Shown: positions 26,893-34,830 of the stretch, piece after piece | How positions within the stretch are numbered: the stretch's first letter is position 1 | Layout of the letters: each line of letters starts with the position of its first letter | Assembly: GCA_031460455.1 (NCBI GenBank) | Contig: JAVKTQ010000007.1 | Span: forward strand, 62,001 to 126,000 | Source: Sporomusaceae bacterium | GTDB lineage: Bacteria; Bacillota; Negativicutes; Sporomusales; UBA7701 | DNA: 64,000 nt | Direction: 5' to 3' | Program-made: the position numbers and the translations under genes | The notes under the pieces: model-generated | Told to the model about the DNA's origin: nothing | Databases searched by the model: none | The model's input: only the letters and a program-made list of their open reading frames with translations

Positions 26893-28224
26893 ATACTCAA
26901 CAATGCCATTATCATTTTCCGGCGGCAAAGCCAATACAAGCACCTTATCCACCCGTGTACGGTCCATGTCCACCACCTCGAAACGGTACCCGCCCCACGT
27001 GAAGCTGTCGCCCGTCTGAGGGATATCGCCAAGAAAAGAAATCACGAACCCGCCCAGCGTCTGGTAGCCGGCCCGCTCCTCCTCCGGCAGCTCGCCGAAA
27101 CCGAACAACTCCTTGAAATCCTCAACATCCATCATCCCATCGAGCAGCCACGAGCCATCCTCCCGGCGGACCGCCTCCTCGTCGTTCGCCCCCTCGCCCA
27201 GCGCGATCCCGCCGACGATATGCTCCATGATATCGTTCAGCGTCACCAAACCGTCGATGCCGCCGAACTCGTCGATAACAAGGGCGATAGTCATCTTCTC
27301 TTCCTTGAACGCCTCCAGCATCTTCAGAGCCGGCATGCTGCGCGGCACATAAATCGGCTCGCGTGCCGACTGCTCAAGATCGAGCTCCTTGCCGGCCACA
27401 TGGTCGGCCAGCAAATCTTTTGTGAACACAACCCCCACGATTTCGTCGAGGCTGCCTCTCGCCACCGGGAAACACGAATGGCGTCCGTCGGCGATAATAT
27501 TCAGGTTCTGGTGCGCCGAATCCTCCAAATCAAGCCACTCGATCTGCACGCGGGGAGTCATCAGCGCACCGGCCCGCATATCGCTGAGCTGGAAGATATT
27601 CTCCACCATCTCCCGCTCACTCTCCTCGAACACCCCGTGCTGCGCCCCCTGCCCGATCATCACCTTAACCTCTTCCTCGGTCACAGGCGGCTCATCCGGC
27701 GGCTTGGCGCGAAGCAGCGCCAGCACCATGCGCGTCGAAAAACTCAGCAGCCGCACCAGCGGCCGGTTTATAAACACGAACACACCTATCGGCCTCGCCA
27801 CGAGCACAGCGATCGGTTCGGGATTATTGAGAGCGATCCGCTTCGGCACAAGCTCGCCGACGACCAGCGAAACATAAGTTATCACCGCCACCACCAGCAC
27901 CAGGCTCACCGGATCCGCGAACCTGGCCAGCGCCGGCACCTCTTTGAGCCAGACCGCCAGATGCCCCGAAAGGGTCGCGCCGCCGAAAGCGCCGGTCATG
28001 ATACCGATCAGGGTAATGCCCACCTGTACGGCCGACAGCATATCCGTCGGCTCCTGCGCCAGCTTCAGCGCCCTTGCCGCGCCGCGGTCGCCCTGGGAAG
28101 CCATATGCTCCAGGCGGCTCGCCCGCGACGAAACGATCGCCATCTCGGCAAGGGCGAAGAAGCCGTTGGCGACAATCAGCAGGAAAATTATCCCGATCTC
28201 CGAACCTAATGAAGGCGTGTCCAA
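26881..28224 (-). CDS. CorC/HlyC-family membrane protein (DUF21-CBS-CorC_HlyC)
   Basis: A 447-residue protein with an N-terminal DUF21 membrane domain (IIFLLIVANGFFALAEMAIVSSR), a pair of CBS domains (about residues 210-340; MTPRVQIEWLD and ALVIDEFGGIDGLVTLNDI) and the C-terminal CorC_HlyC domain. Related proteins are implicated in Mg or Co efflux and also called hemolysin C. Start is taken as TTG at 28224 (GGAGAG 11 bases upstream), because the ATG further out lies beyond the probable promoter and has no membrane signal. Confidence 0.88.
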   Translation of the reverse strand: MDTPSLGSEIGIIFLLIVANGFFALAEMAIVSSRASRLEHMASQGDRGAARALKLAQEPTDMLSAVQVGITLIGIMTGAFGGATLSGHLAVWLKEVPALARFADPVSLVLVVAVITYVSLVVGELVPKRIALNNPEPIAVLVARPIGVFVFINRPLVRLLSFSTRMVLALLRAKPPDEPPVTEEEVKVMIGQGAQHGVFEESEREMVENIFQLSDMRAGALMTPRVQIEWLDLEDSAHQNLNIIADGRHSCFPVARGSLDEIVGVVFTKDLLADHVAGKELDLEQSAREPIYVPRSMPALKMLEAFKEEKMTIALVIDEFGGIDGLVTLNDIMEHIVGGIALGEGANDEEAVRREDGSWLLDGMMDVEDFKELFGFGELPEEERAGYQTLGGFVISFLGDIPQTGDSFTWGGYRFEVVDMDRTRVDKVLVLALPPENDNGIVEYPSV

Positions 28225-28267
28225 ACCGCTATAACACTCTCCTCGAAAATACAGCTTTTTAGCTAAT

Positions 28268-28276
28268 ATTATAGCA
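28268..28276 (-). promoter_or_regulatory. Extended -10 promoter of corC-like gene
   Basis: TGCTATAAT on the minus strand, an extended -10 element; no good -35 box is seen. It sets transcript start downstream of the most distal in-frame ATG. Confidence 0.5.
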
Positions 28277-28686
28277 TGCCCTGCCAACAAAAAGGAAACG
28301 GTCCGCAAGAGCGTCATACCCCGCGCCGCCACTCTCTGGCGGCAAAAGCGGCCAGCCCCATAAACGGCCGGGCCCTAGCGCCGGATTTTGCCTATTATCG
28401 CCGCCTTTTGCCCTCAAACACGTGGAAAAGCGCAACCCCGCCCTGGCCGCGAGATTGCGCCTTTCCGTTCTCTCGTTCCTCTTCTCACACTCGTTTAAAA
28501 GCTAAAAGCTACACTTTAATTAAACTACAAACAAACGCAGCTTGAAAGAGGAGCAATACCTTATTTTCGCAGGTGTCAGGTCCTATGCTCCGCCTCCGTC
28601 CGGCCCATGCCCGGCAGGAAAACCGCCCCGCCCTGTCGAATCTCGATACTATCTCACACAACTCGCCTGCATGGAGAGAAGGCCGC
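28277..28686. other. Gene-free stretch upstream of pilZ
   Basis: No convincing ORF, riboswitch or RNA gene is seen. The sequence is GC-rich with short inverted repeats (for example around 28371-28400), then an A/T-rich stretch at 28490-28530 that may hold the pilZ promoter. A GAGGAG at about 28548 is not followed by a plausible ORF. Confidence 0.4.
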
Positions 28687-29343
28687 ATGAAAAACTTTCA
28701 CGTGACCCAAAAAATCGACATAATCGTCGAAGATCCCGATTCCAAGCAGCGCCAAGTCTATTCCAGCCGCATCGAAGACATTGGCCAGAATTCCATGACC
28801 ATCGCCGCCCCTTATCGCCGGGGCTTCTACCTGCCTCCCTTGCCCGGCCGCAAGCTCAGCATCCGCGTGGCCGCCGACAGTTGCGCCTTCCTCTTCAACA
28901 CCATCCTCCTCCGCACCGTCGAAGACCCCATCCCCCTGTGGATAATAGCCCCGCCCACCGACCTCAAAAAAATCCAGATGCGCGCCTACGTCCGCCTCCA
29001 TGACGTCCTCGACGTCAAACTCGAACTTGTCGATGACGCCGGCGACAACAGCATCATCGCCACCCTCACCAAAGACATCAGCGCCGGCGGCCTCAGGGTT
29101 GCTTTAAGCAAACCGCTCGCGGCCGGCACCAAAGTCAAAATCACCCTGCCCCTTCCCGGCGTCTGCACCCTCGAAACGATGGGCGAAGTCATCCGCGACA
29201 TCCCTCCCGATGAACCCGGCGACCGGCACGCCGCCGCCATCGAATTCAAAGACATCAAAGAGCGGGACCGCGGTGAAATCGTCAAATACATCTTCAGAAA
29301 ACAAGTCGAGCGTCGCAAGAAAGAACAGGAACTGTTCCAATAA
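28687..29343 (+). CDS. PilZ-domain c-di-GMP receptor (YcgR-like)
   Basis: A 218-residue protein with an N-terminal YcgR-type domain (residues 1-95) and a C-terminal PilZ domain. The c-di-GMP-binding elements are present: RAYVR (RxxxR) and DISAGGLRV ([D/N]xSxxG). Such proteins tune flagellar motor or exopolysaccharide output. GAGAGAAGG precedes the ATG at 28687. A putative motility protein (YjfB-like) lies 500 bases downstream on the same strand. Confidence 0.88.
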   Translation: MKNFHVTQKIDIIVEDPDSKQRQVYSSRIEDIGQNSMTIAAPYRRGFYLPPLPGRKLSIRVAADSCAFLFNTILLRTVEDPIPLWIIAPPTDLKKIQMRAYVRLHDVLDVKLELVDDAGDNSIIATLTKDISAGGLRVALSKPLAAGTKVKITLPLPGVCTLETMGEVIRDIPPDEPGDRHAAAIEFKDIKERDRGEIVKYIFRKQVERRKKEQELFQ

Positions 29344-29358
29344 ACCGATTCACGCCAA

Positions 29359-29385
29359 AAAGCCCCGGCTAAAGCCGGGGTTTAT
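29359..29385 (+). terminator. Intrinsic terminator after pilZ
   Basis: GCCCCGGCT pairs with AGCCGGGG and is followed by TTTAT. Confidence 0.75.
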
Positions 29386-29404
29386 CGTGCGCTCCCCAAA
29401 ATCG

Positions 29405-29435
29405 ACAAGGGCCATGCCTGTCGCACGGCCCTTGT
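29405..29435. terminator. Hairpin downstream of the small hydrophobic ORF
   Basis: ACAAGGGCC pairs with GGCCCTTGT; on the minus strand it is followed by CGATTTT, so it could end the transcript of the 27-codon ORF. Confidence 0.5.
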
Positions 29436-29489
29436 TCGCGGAAAAATGCTGTCCGGGCAATACCAGCGGATAATAGTCAGCCACCCGCA

Positions 29490-29573
29490 TTAACTCTTGT
29501 TTTTCCTGTTCATGCACAACCAGATTGTATGAAGTAAAAGCAGCAGCAGAGCCGTGATGTCGATAGCCGTCAT
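29490..29573 (-). CDS. Candidate small hydrophobic peptide (27 aa), possible type I toxin
   Basis: An ATG ORF reading MTAIDITALLLLLLHTIW then LCMNRKNKS: one membrane helix followed by a short basic tail, the general form of type I toxin and other single-pass micropeptides. GGAGGGGGG lies 7-8 bases upstream. An extended -10 promoter at 29676-29684 and a hairpin at 29405-29435 bracket it. No antisense RNA has been identified, so the toxin idea is an inference. KdpF-like or regulatory micropeptide roles are possible. Confidence 0.45.
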   Translation of the reverse strand: MTAIDITALLLLLLHTIWLCMNRKNKS

Positions 29574-29675
29574 CTGGCATCCCCCCTCCGCCCATCCGAT
29601 GGCTCACTCACCCGAGCCAACCCCTCCCGCGCCGGTGAAAGGAATCCCGACCGACCGACCCTTCCTGTTGTTTGT

Positions 29676-29684
29676 ATTATACCA
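29676..29684 (-). promoter_or_regulatory. Extended -10 promoter for small hydrophobic ORF
   Basis: TGGTATAAT on the minus strand, a perfect -10 with TG extension, about 100 bases upstream of the ORF. The long leader would suit an RNA-regulated message. Confidence 0.55.
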
Positions 29685-29835
29685 TATTTTGTAAATAAAG
29701 ACTTTGTCTGGCAGCAAGAATACCGTATACCCGCGTCGCCCCGTCCTGTCCCCCGATAAATAGGACCCCGGTCGGCAGGAATTCTTTGCCCGGCCCGCCG
29801 AATATACGATATATAAACAACGCGGGAGGTGCGCA

Positions 29836-30024
29836 ATGAACATCATGTCGGTAAACCCGGCCATCACCTTGTCGGCCAAAGCGGACGGCGCCGGCCTCCT
29901 CGTAATGAAAAAAGCCCTCGACACCTTCAGCCGCGACGGGCAGAACATCGTCGACCTTCTCAAGCAGTCCTCCCCGCCCGCCTCGCCCCCCCACCTCGGC
30001 AACACCCTCGACATCAAAGCCTGA
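29836..30024 (+). CDS. YjfB-like putative motility protein
   Basis: A 62-residue protein with NPAITLSAKADGAGLLVMKKALDTF and the C-terminal GNTLDIKA, matching the short YjfB family annotated as putative motility proteins. GGAGGTG lies 5 bases before the ATG. It is a single gene ending in a terminator. The family role is poorly defined. Confidence 0.75.
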   Translation: MNIMSVNPAITLSAKADGAGLLVMKKALDTFSRDGQNIVDLLKQSSPPASPPHLGNTLDIKA

Positions 30025-30031
30025 CCCCTCA

Positions 30032-30060
30032 CCCCCGGCCGCACAGCCGGGGGTTCATTT
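30032..30060 (+). terminator. Intrinsic terminator after yjfB-like gene
   Basis: CCCCCGGC pairs with GCCGGGGG and is followed by TTCATTTTT. Confidence 0.8.
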
Positions 30061-30508
30061 TTCGATTTACTGCTCATTGCCGAAAATTATTTTCACAGAA
30101 ATAGCGTTTTGGACGAAAAGTGGACTTTTAGTGGACTGTTTGGCCAAAACATGTGATATGATGATAACGTAAAGAAGACCGCCCCGGGTGGACTGAACCC
30201 TATCCACCGGGGGGCGGCCTTCTTAATTTCAGGTACAATACGCTTGCCTCCCGGCTGCTCCCCGGCCCTACCATCCGTCGTCCCCAACGATCCCCGCTCT
30301 ACCCGATTCTCTACGTTCCTGTCATAAATTTAATCAACGAAAATCGAAGCTATTCTAGTTGGCTTCATCGGAATAATATCTATGCCTTAGCATTATGGTT
30401 TGCAACGTTTCCATTAGCATTTTGGTATTTATTCACACTAAATGATGCCTTTAACACATACTTGATATAATAGAAAACATAATATTTCGGTAAAACGCCA
30501 AAAACAAA
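30061..30508. other. Intergenic region with a possible small RNA
   Basis: No credible protein gene. It contains repeated GTGGACT words (30119, 30131, 30188), the palindrome TTTGGCCAAA at 30139, a large hairpin at 30172-30224 and an AT-rich stretch from 30300 to 30490 with nothing recognisable. Confidence 0.4.
30172..30224 (+). ncRNA. Possible hairpin RNA or terminator of short transcript
   Basis: AAGAAG-A-CCGCCCCGG-GTGGA pairs with TCCAC-CGGGGGGCGG-C-CTTCTT, about 21 pairs, followed by AATTTC. A weak promoter (TTGGCC, 17 bases, GATAAC) lies just upstream at 30141-30169. Could be a small structured RNA or a remnant of a mobile element end; unproven. Confidence 0.3.
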
Positions 30509-30535
30509 AACCCCGGCTTTTTTGAAGCCAGGGTT
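30509..30535 (-). terminator. Intrinsic terminator of guaA
   Basis: On the minus strand AACCCTGGCTT pairs with AAGCCGGGGTT, followed by TTTGTTTTTG. Confidence 0.8.
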
Positions 30536-30540
30536 CTTTT

Positions 30541-32082
30541 TTATTCCCACTCGATCGTGCTCGGTGGCTTTGACGTTACGTCGTACACCACCCGGTTGAC
30601 GCCTTTGACCTCGTTGACGATGCGCCGCGAGATTACATCTAGCACCTCGTACGGCAGCCGCACCCAGTCCGCGGTCATGCCGTCCTCGCTCGCCACCACC
30701 CTCAGGCCGATAGTGTAGGCGTACGTCCGCTCGTCGCCCATAACGCCTACGCTCTTCATCGCCGGCAGCACCGCGAACGATTGCCACACCTTGCGATACA
30801 GTCCGGCGATCTTGATCTCCTGATAGACGATCGCGTCCGCCTCCCGCAAAATGTCGAGCCTTTCCTCCGTCACCTCGCCGATGATGCGGATGGCGAGGCC
30901 GGGACCGGGGAAGGGCTGCCGCCAGACGATATCCTCCGGCAGGTTGATCTCCCGGCCAAGGGCGCGGACCTCGTCCTTGAACAGGTCGCGCAGCGGCTCG
31001 ACCAGTTGGAACTTCATATCCTCCGGCAGGCCGCCGACATTATGGTGGCTCTTGATGACCGCCGCCGTCGCCGTCCCACTCTCGATCACGTCGGGGTACA
31101 GCGTCCCCTGGACCAAAAACTCGATATCGCCGAGCTTCGCCGCTTCGGCCTCGAAAACGCGGATGAACTCCTCGCCGATTATCTTCCGTTTCTGCTCAGG
31201 ATCGAGCACGTCCCGCATACGGTTCATGAACCGCTCCGTCGCGTCCACGTACACCAGATTGATATGAAAGCCGTCACGGAAGGTCTTGACGACCTGCTCC
31301 GGCTCGCCCTTGCGCAGGAAGCCGTGGTTGACGAACACGCACGTCAGTTGGTCGCCCACCGCCCGGTGGACCAGCACCGCCGCCACCGAGGAATCGACGC
31401 CCCCCGACAGGGCGCACAACACCCGCTTGTCGCCCACCTTGGCGCGGATGGCCGCCACCGCCTGGTCGACGAACGAACCCATGTCCCAGTCGCCCTTGCA
31501 GCCGCAGACGTTGAACAGGAAGTTGCGCAGCATCTTCATCCCTTCCGGGGTATGGACGACCTCAGGATGAAACTGTACGCCGAAAATTCTCTTGGCCGTA
31601 TCGGCCATTGCCGCCACCGGCGAACTATTAGTGTGGGCCGTCACCGCGAAGCCGGGCGGCGGCTCGGTTATGTAGTCGCCGTGGCTCATCCACACCTGCG
31701 TCTCAGCGTCGAGCTCGGCGAAGATATTGGCGCGCTGATCAATAAACAGCCTGGTGCTGCCGTACTCGCGCGAATCGGCGTGAGCCACTTTGCCGCCCAT
31801 CAGGTACGTCGTCAGCTGCATGCCGTAGCAGATGCCCAGCACCGGCACGCCCAGCGTGAAAACGCCGGGATCGCAGTGCGGCGCTCCGTCTGCGTATACG
31901 CTGTTGGGGCCGCCCGAAAAGACGATCCCCTTGGGCTGCATCGCCCGCAGCTTATCCAGGGGAATGTTGAAGGGAACGATCTCGCAATATACGCCGCATT
32001 CGCGAATGCGCCGGGCGATCAGCTGGCTGTACTGTCCGCCGAAGTCCATAACCAGAACTGTTTCGTGATTCACTGCCGTCAT
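30541..32082 (-). CDS. guaA: GuaA, GMP synthase (glutamine-hydrolysing)
   Basis: A 513-residue two-domain enzyme converting XMP to GMP. N-terminal glutamine amidotransferase: [16 protein letters not shown], nucleophile Cys in [12 protein letters not shown] and [11 protein letters not shown]. The ATP-pyrophosphatase domain has [14 protein letters not shown] (PP-loop), and the C-terminal dimerisation domain ends [17 protein letters not shown] lies 12 bases upstream. It has its own promoter inside the end of the MTAP-like gene and no riboswitch of its own. Confidence 0.97.
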   Translation of the reverse strand: MTAVNHETVLVMDFGGQYSQLIARRIRECGVYCEIVPFNIPLDKLRAMQPKGIVFSGGPNSVYADGAPHCDPGVFTLGVPVLGICYGMQLTTYLMGGKVAHADSREYGSTRLFIDQRANIFAELDAETQVWMSHGDYITEPPPGFAVTAHTNSSPVAAMADTAKRIFGVQFHPEVVHTPEGMKMLRNFLFNVCGCKGDWDMGSFVDQAVAAIRAKVGDKRVLCALSGGVDSSVAAVLVHRAVGDQLTCVFVNHGFLRKGEPEQVVKTFRDGFHINLVYVDATERFMNRMRDVLDPEQKRKIIGEEFIRVFEAEAAKLGDIEFLVQGTLYPDVIESGTATAAVIKSHHNVGGLPEDMKFQLVEPLRDLFKDEVRALGREINLPEDIVWRQPFPGPGLAIRIIGEVTEERLDILREADAIVYQEIKIAGLYRKVWQSFAVLPAMKSVGVMGDERTYAYTIGLRVVASEDGMTADWVRLPYEVLDVISRRIVNEVKGVNRVVYDVTSKPPSTIEWE

Positions 32083-32113
32083 TTCGATACCAAGCCTCCT
32101 TTATATAGCCCCC

Positions 32114-32143
32114 ACTATACCATAATTTGGCGTCACTTGTAAA
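32114..32143 (-). promoter_or_regulatory. Putative guaA promoter
   Basis: On the minus strand TTTACA and TATAGT separated by 18 bases with a TGG extension of the -10; overlaps the last codons of the MTAP-like gene. Confidence 0.6.
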
Positions 32144-32954
32144 CGTCTTTAAGGAGCGTTTCCTTGCGGAGCGATGCGCACTCGCAGCCGCCTTCTTCCT
32201 TTAGCGACCTGATGGCTGCCAGCAGGATGCGGCTTATCGGCGCCGCATCGCCGTAGAAGATATCCTTGAGCGTCTGGTGCGACCAGGCTTTGACCACGCC
32301 CTCCCCGTAATTGACCACGAAATAGAGTCCGGCGTAGCAGGCGCCGATCTCCCGCGCCAGGTAAACCTCCGGGCACATACTCTGGCCGACGATGTCGGCG
32401 TGGCCTTGCAGCATCGCCACCTCCGCCGGGCTCTCGAAGTGCCGCCCTTCGGTCACAGCGTACACGCCGCGGGAAAACACGCGGCCGGCATACCCGGCGT
32501 CGGCCGCCGCGAGAAGGGCTGTGCGTATCTCCGGGCACAGCGCGTCCCGCATCACCAGCAGATATTTTCCCTCCAAACCGACATCTTTACGCAACGACTG
32601 ATCGATATAATCGTGCGGCACCACGATATCGCGCGGGTCAAGCAGCCTGTTCACCGACCCGACCCCGCCCTCGGCGATGATCCGCTTGACCCCCGCTTCC
32701 CGCAGCACCCAGAATATTTGGCGGGAGGCATCGCCGCGGTTCACCCCGCTTCGCCAGCCGTGCATGCGGCAGGCCAACACCGGCCGCCCGTCTACTGTAA
32801 AACGGCGGAACGGCGGGCTTTGCCCGTAAGGTGTCTCGAAAATAAGGTTGTCGGCCAGAACCTCGGTGCCGGCGTCCTGCGCCCCGCGCGGGAAATCGCC
32901 GGACAGCGTGCCGGAACCGCCGATTACAGCTAAAGCCGTCTGCTCGATCTTCAT
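32133..32954 (-). CDS. MTAP/PNP-family nucleoside phosphorylase, divergent, in mqn operon
   Basis: A 273-residue trimeric-PNP-family protein: phosphate loop VIGGSGTL, AEGGVGSVN, TEGRHFESPAE (family TRGPRFETPAE), and GQSMCPEVYLAREIGACYAGL. At the base-binding site, where methylthioadenosine phosphorylases have TDYD (Asp220 and Asp222 in the human enzyme), it reads VNYG (Asn215, Gly217), so 6-oxopurine rather than adenine recognition is predicted. ATGA overlap with mqnC couples them. It may act on futalosine, or on 5'-deoxyadenosine/inosine made by MqnC. Annotated by similarity as mtnP, but the true substrate is uncertain. Confidence 0.8.
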   Translation of the reverse strand: MKIEQTALAVIGGSGTLSGDFPRGAQDAGTEVLADNLIFETPYGQSPPFRRFTVDGRPVLACRMHGWRSGVNRGDASRQIFWVLREAGVKRIIAEGGVGSVNRLLDPRDIVVPHDYIDQSLRKDVGLEGKYLLVMRDALCPEIRTALLAAADAGYAGRVFSRGVYAVTEGRHFESPAEVAMLQGHADIVGQSMCPEVYLAREIGACYAGLYFVVNYGEGVVKAWSHQTLKDIFYGDAAPISRILLAAIRSLKEEGGCECASLRKETLLKDVYK

Positions 32955-33994
32955 CGCTTCTCCCCGTATACTTTCAGGATTTTGTAGGCCGTGTCCCGCT
33001 GGGCCGGCGTCCTGCCCGCCCCGCGGATGAGTGACGTCATCTTGTCCACCGACATCTCATAGGCCGTCCCCGCCGCCCGCACCACGTTCTCCTCCAGCAT
33101 GATACTGCCGAGGTCGTCGGCGCCGAAAGCGAGCGTGAGCTGGCCGATCCTCTCGCCCTGAGTCACCCACGACCCCTGAACATGGTCAAAATTGTCGAGA
33201 TAGAGCCGCGCTACCGCCAGCGTCCTGAGGTAATCCCAGGCCGACGTCTTCTCGCCGCCCAGCGCTGTGTTGCCGGGCTGATACGACCACATGATAAACG
33301 CCCGAAACCCGCCGGTTTCCTCCTGGAGCCGGCGCACGGCCTCCATATGCGCGACGCGGTCGGCCAGACTCTCACCGAGGCCGATCACCATTGTCGCCGT
33401 CGTCTTCATGCCCAGGCCGTGCGCGGCCCGCATGACCGCCAGCCAATCGCCGGCCGTTATCTTCTCCGGGCTAACCCGCTGGCGGACTGAATCTACGAGG
33501 ATTTCGGCGCCGCCGCCGGGGAGCGAATCGAGCCCCGCGGCCTGGAGGCGGGCCAGCACTGCCGCGGGTTTGAGGACGCTTTGCCGGGCGAGGAAAATGA
33601 TCTCGGCGGGCGAAAAAGAGTGTACGATTATGTCAGATTGTTGTTTGATTTTTGTCAGAAGTTCTGTATAGTACTCTAGCATCAGGCCGGGGTGCAGCCC
33701 GCCCTGCAGCATGATCTGCGTGCCGCCGGCCGCGACCGTCTCCCGCACCTTTTCGAGGATGGCCTCGTGGCTGAGGACATACGCCTCCGGGTGGCCGGCC
33801 GGCCGGTAGAAAGCACAGAACTTGCAGCCGCTCACACAAACGTTTGTGTAGTTGATGTTGCGGTCGATGATGAATGTGACGATATCGCCGGGGAAGCGCT
33901 TCCGGCGCGCTTCGTCGGCCGCGCGGCCGAGGGTTATCAGGTCGCCCGCCGCCAGCAGTGCCCGTGCCTCTTGCCCTGTCAGGCGGCCGCTCAT
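32951..33994 (-). CDS. mqnC: MqnC, cyclic dehypoxanthine futalosine synthase
   Basis: A 347-residue radical SAM enzyme of the futalosine menaquinone pathway; it cyclises dehypoxanthine futalosine. The 4Fe-4S ligands are Cys53, Cys57 and Cys60 in VCVSGCKFCAFYR. GGTQIMLQGGLHPGL and LPGGGAEILVDSVR are typical. Start is the ATG at 33994 overlapping the mqnA stop (ATGA); the longer open frame upstream runs through mqnA and is rejected. It releases 5'-deoxyadenosine as by-product. Confidence 0.93.
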   Translation of the reverse strand: MSGRLTGQEARALLAAGDLITLGRAADEARRKRFPGDIVTFIIDRNINYTNVCVSGCKFCAFYRPAGHPEAYVLSHEAILEKVRETVAAGGTQIMLQGGLHPGLMLEYYTELLTKIKQQSDIIVHSFSPAEIIFLARQSVLKPAAVLARLQAAGLDSLPGGGAEILVDSVRQRVSPEKITAGDWLAVMRAAHGLGMKTTATMVIGLGESLADRVAHMEAVRRLQEETGGFRAFIMWSYQPGNTALGGEKTSAWDYLRTLAVARLYLDNFDHVQGSWVTQGERIGQLTLAFGADDLGSIMLEENVVRAAGTAYEMSVDKMTSLIRGAGRTPAQRDTAYKILKVYGEKR

Positions 33995-34830
33995 TGTTTC
34001 ACCGCCGCGAACTGGAGCGCCGGTACGGCCGGGATGAGGCCGAGTTCGGCCGCCAGGCGATAGTAGTTGGTGAGCGCCTGGCGATGGGCGTCGTCGAGCC
34101 GGTAGTCGAGGAGGCCGATGTAGTGGACGACCTGCGCCGCAGTAAGGGGCGTGCGTCCGGCGCGGGCCGCGGCCGCCTCTGCAAGGTGCGCCAGGCCGTA
34201 GGCGAATCCGGCCCTGACTTTGTCGTACACCAGTTGCAGCAGGTCGGGGCGGCGGGCGGCGAAGCCGCGGTTGGCCACCCACAGGGCGTAGACCATCGCC
34301 CCGCCGGTGAGTTTCCGCCACTCGGCTCCCAGGTCGTAATAGAGCAGGCCGTCCCGGCGGTTGTGATAGGCGAACAGGGCGTCGTCGCCGATGAACAGGG
34401 CGGCGTCGGCGCCGTCCAGAACGCCTTCGGCCAGCGACAGCGGGCTGACGGAGTATATCGGCTCGACGCCGTAAGCTTTATTGAGGATTATTTTCAGCAG
34501 GCCGTGCGAGGTAGCCGATTTGGCGGTCAGGGCAACCGGCCGGCCGTCAAGGTCGGCCAGGGGCTTTCTGGCAACGACGACGATGCTTTGCAGGGCGCCG
34601 GGGGCGCTGATCGACAGGCCGGGCAGCAGCACAAGTTCGGCGGCATTCTGGGCGTAGACGATCGAGGAGACGGGGCTGACGTCGAGGTCGCCGGCGACCA
34701 CCAGCTTGTTGAGGGCGGCGGGAACGGCGGGCTGTATTTCAAGGCCGGCGGCGAGGTCGCCTGCGGTCAGGCCCCAGTCAAGCGGCAGGCAGTTGATGAA
34801 GTTGATATGGCCGAGGCGCGGTTTATCCAT
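33991..34830 (-). CDS. mqnA: MqnA, chorismate dehydratase
   Basis: A 279-residue periplasmic-binding-protein-fold enzyme converting chorismate to 3-(1-carboxyvinyloxy)benzoate, the first step of the futalosine route. It starts MDKPRLGHINFINCLPLDWGL, matching the family, and includes DVSPVSSIVYAQNA and VALTAKSATSHGLLKIIL. The ATG at 34830 has GGGGAG 9 bases upstream; the other ATG at 34839 abuts that site and is rejected. It overlaps both mqnE and mqnC. Confidence 0.92.
   Translation of the reverse strand: MDKPRLGHINFINCLPLDWGLTAGDLAAGLEIQPAVPAALNKLVVAGDLDVSPVSSIVYAQNAAELVLLPGLSISAPGALQSIVVVARKPLADLDGRPVALTAKSATSHGLLKIILNKAYGVEPIYSVSPLSLAEGVLDGADAALFIGDDALFAYHNRRDGLLYYDLGAEWRKLTGGAMVYALWVANRGFAARRPDLLQLVYDKVRAGFAYGLAHLAEAAAARAGRTPLTAAQVVHYIGLLDYRLDDAHRQALTNYYRLAAELGLIPAVPALQFAAVKQ

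Noticed and set aside
28333-28686. c-di-GMP riboswitch before pilZ
   Set aside because: The GEMM consensus blocks are absent on both strands.
29350-29607. 85-codon minus-strand frame across the small hydrophobic peptide
   Set aside because: Runs through a hairpin and terminator, lacks a sensible start, and is in a different frame from the peptide with a good ribosome site.
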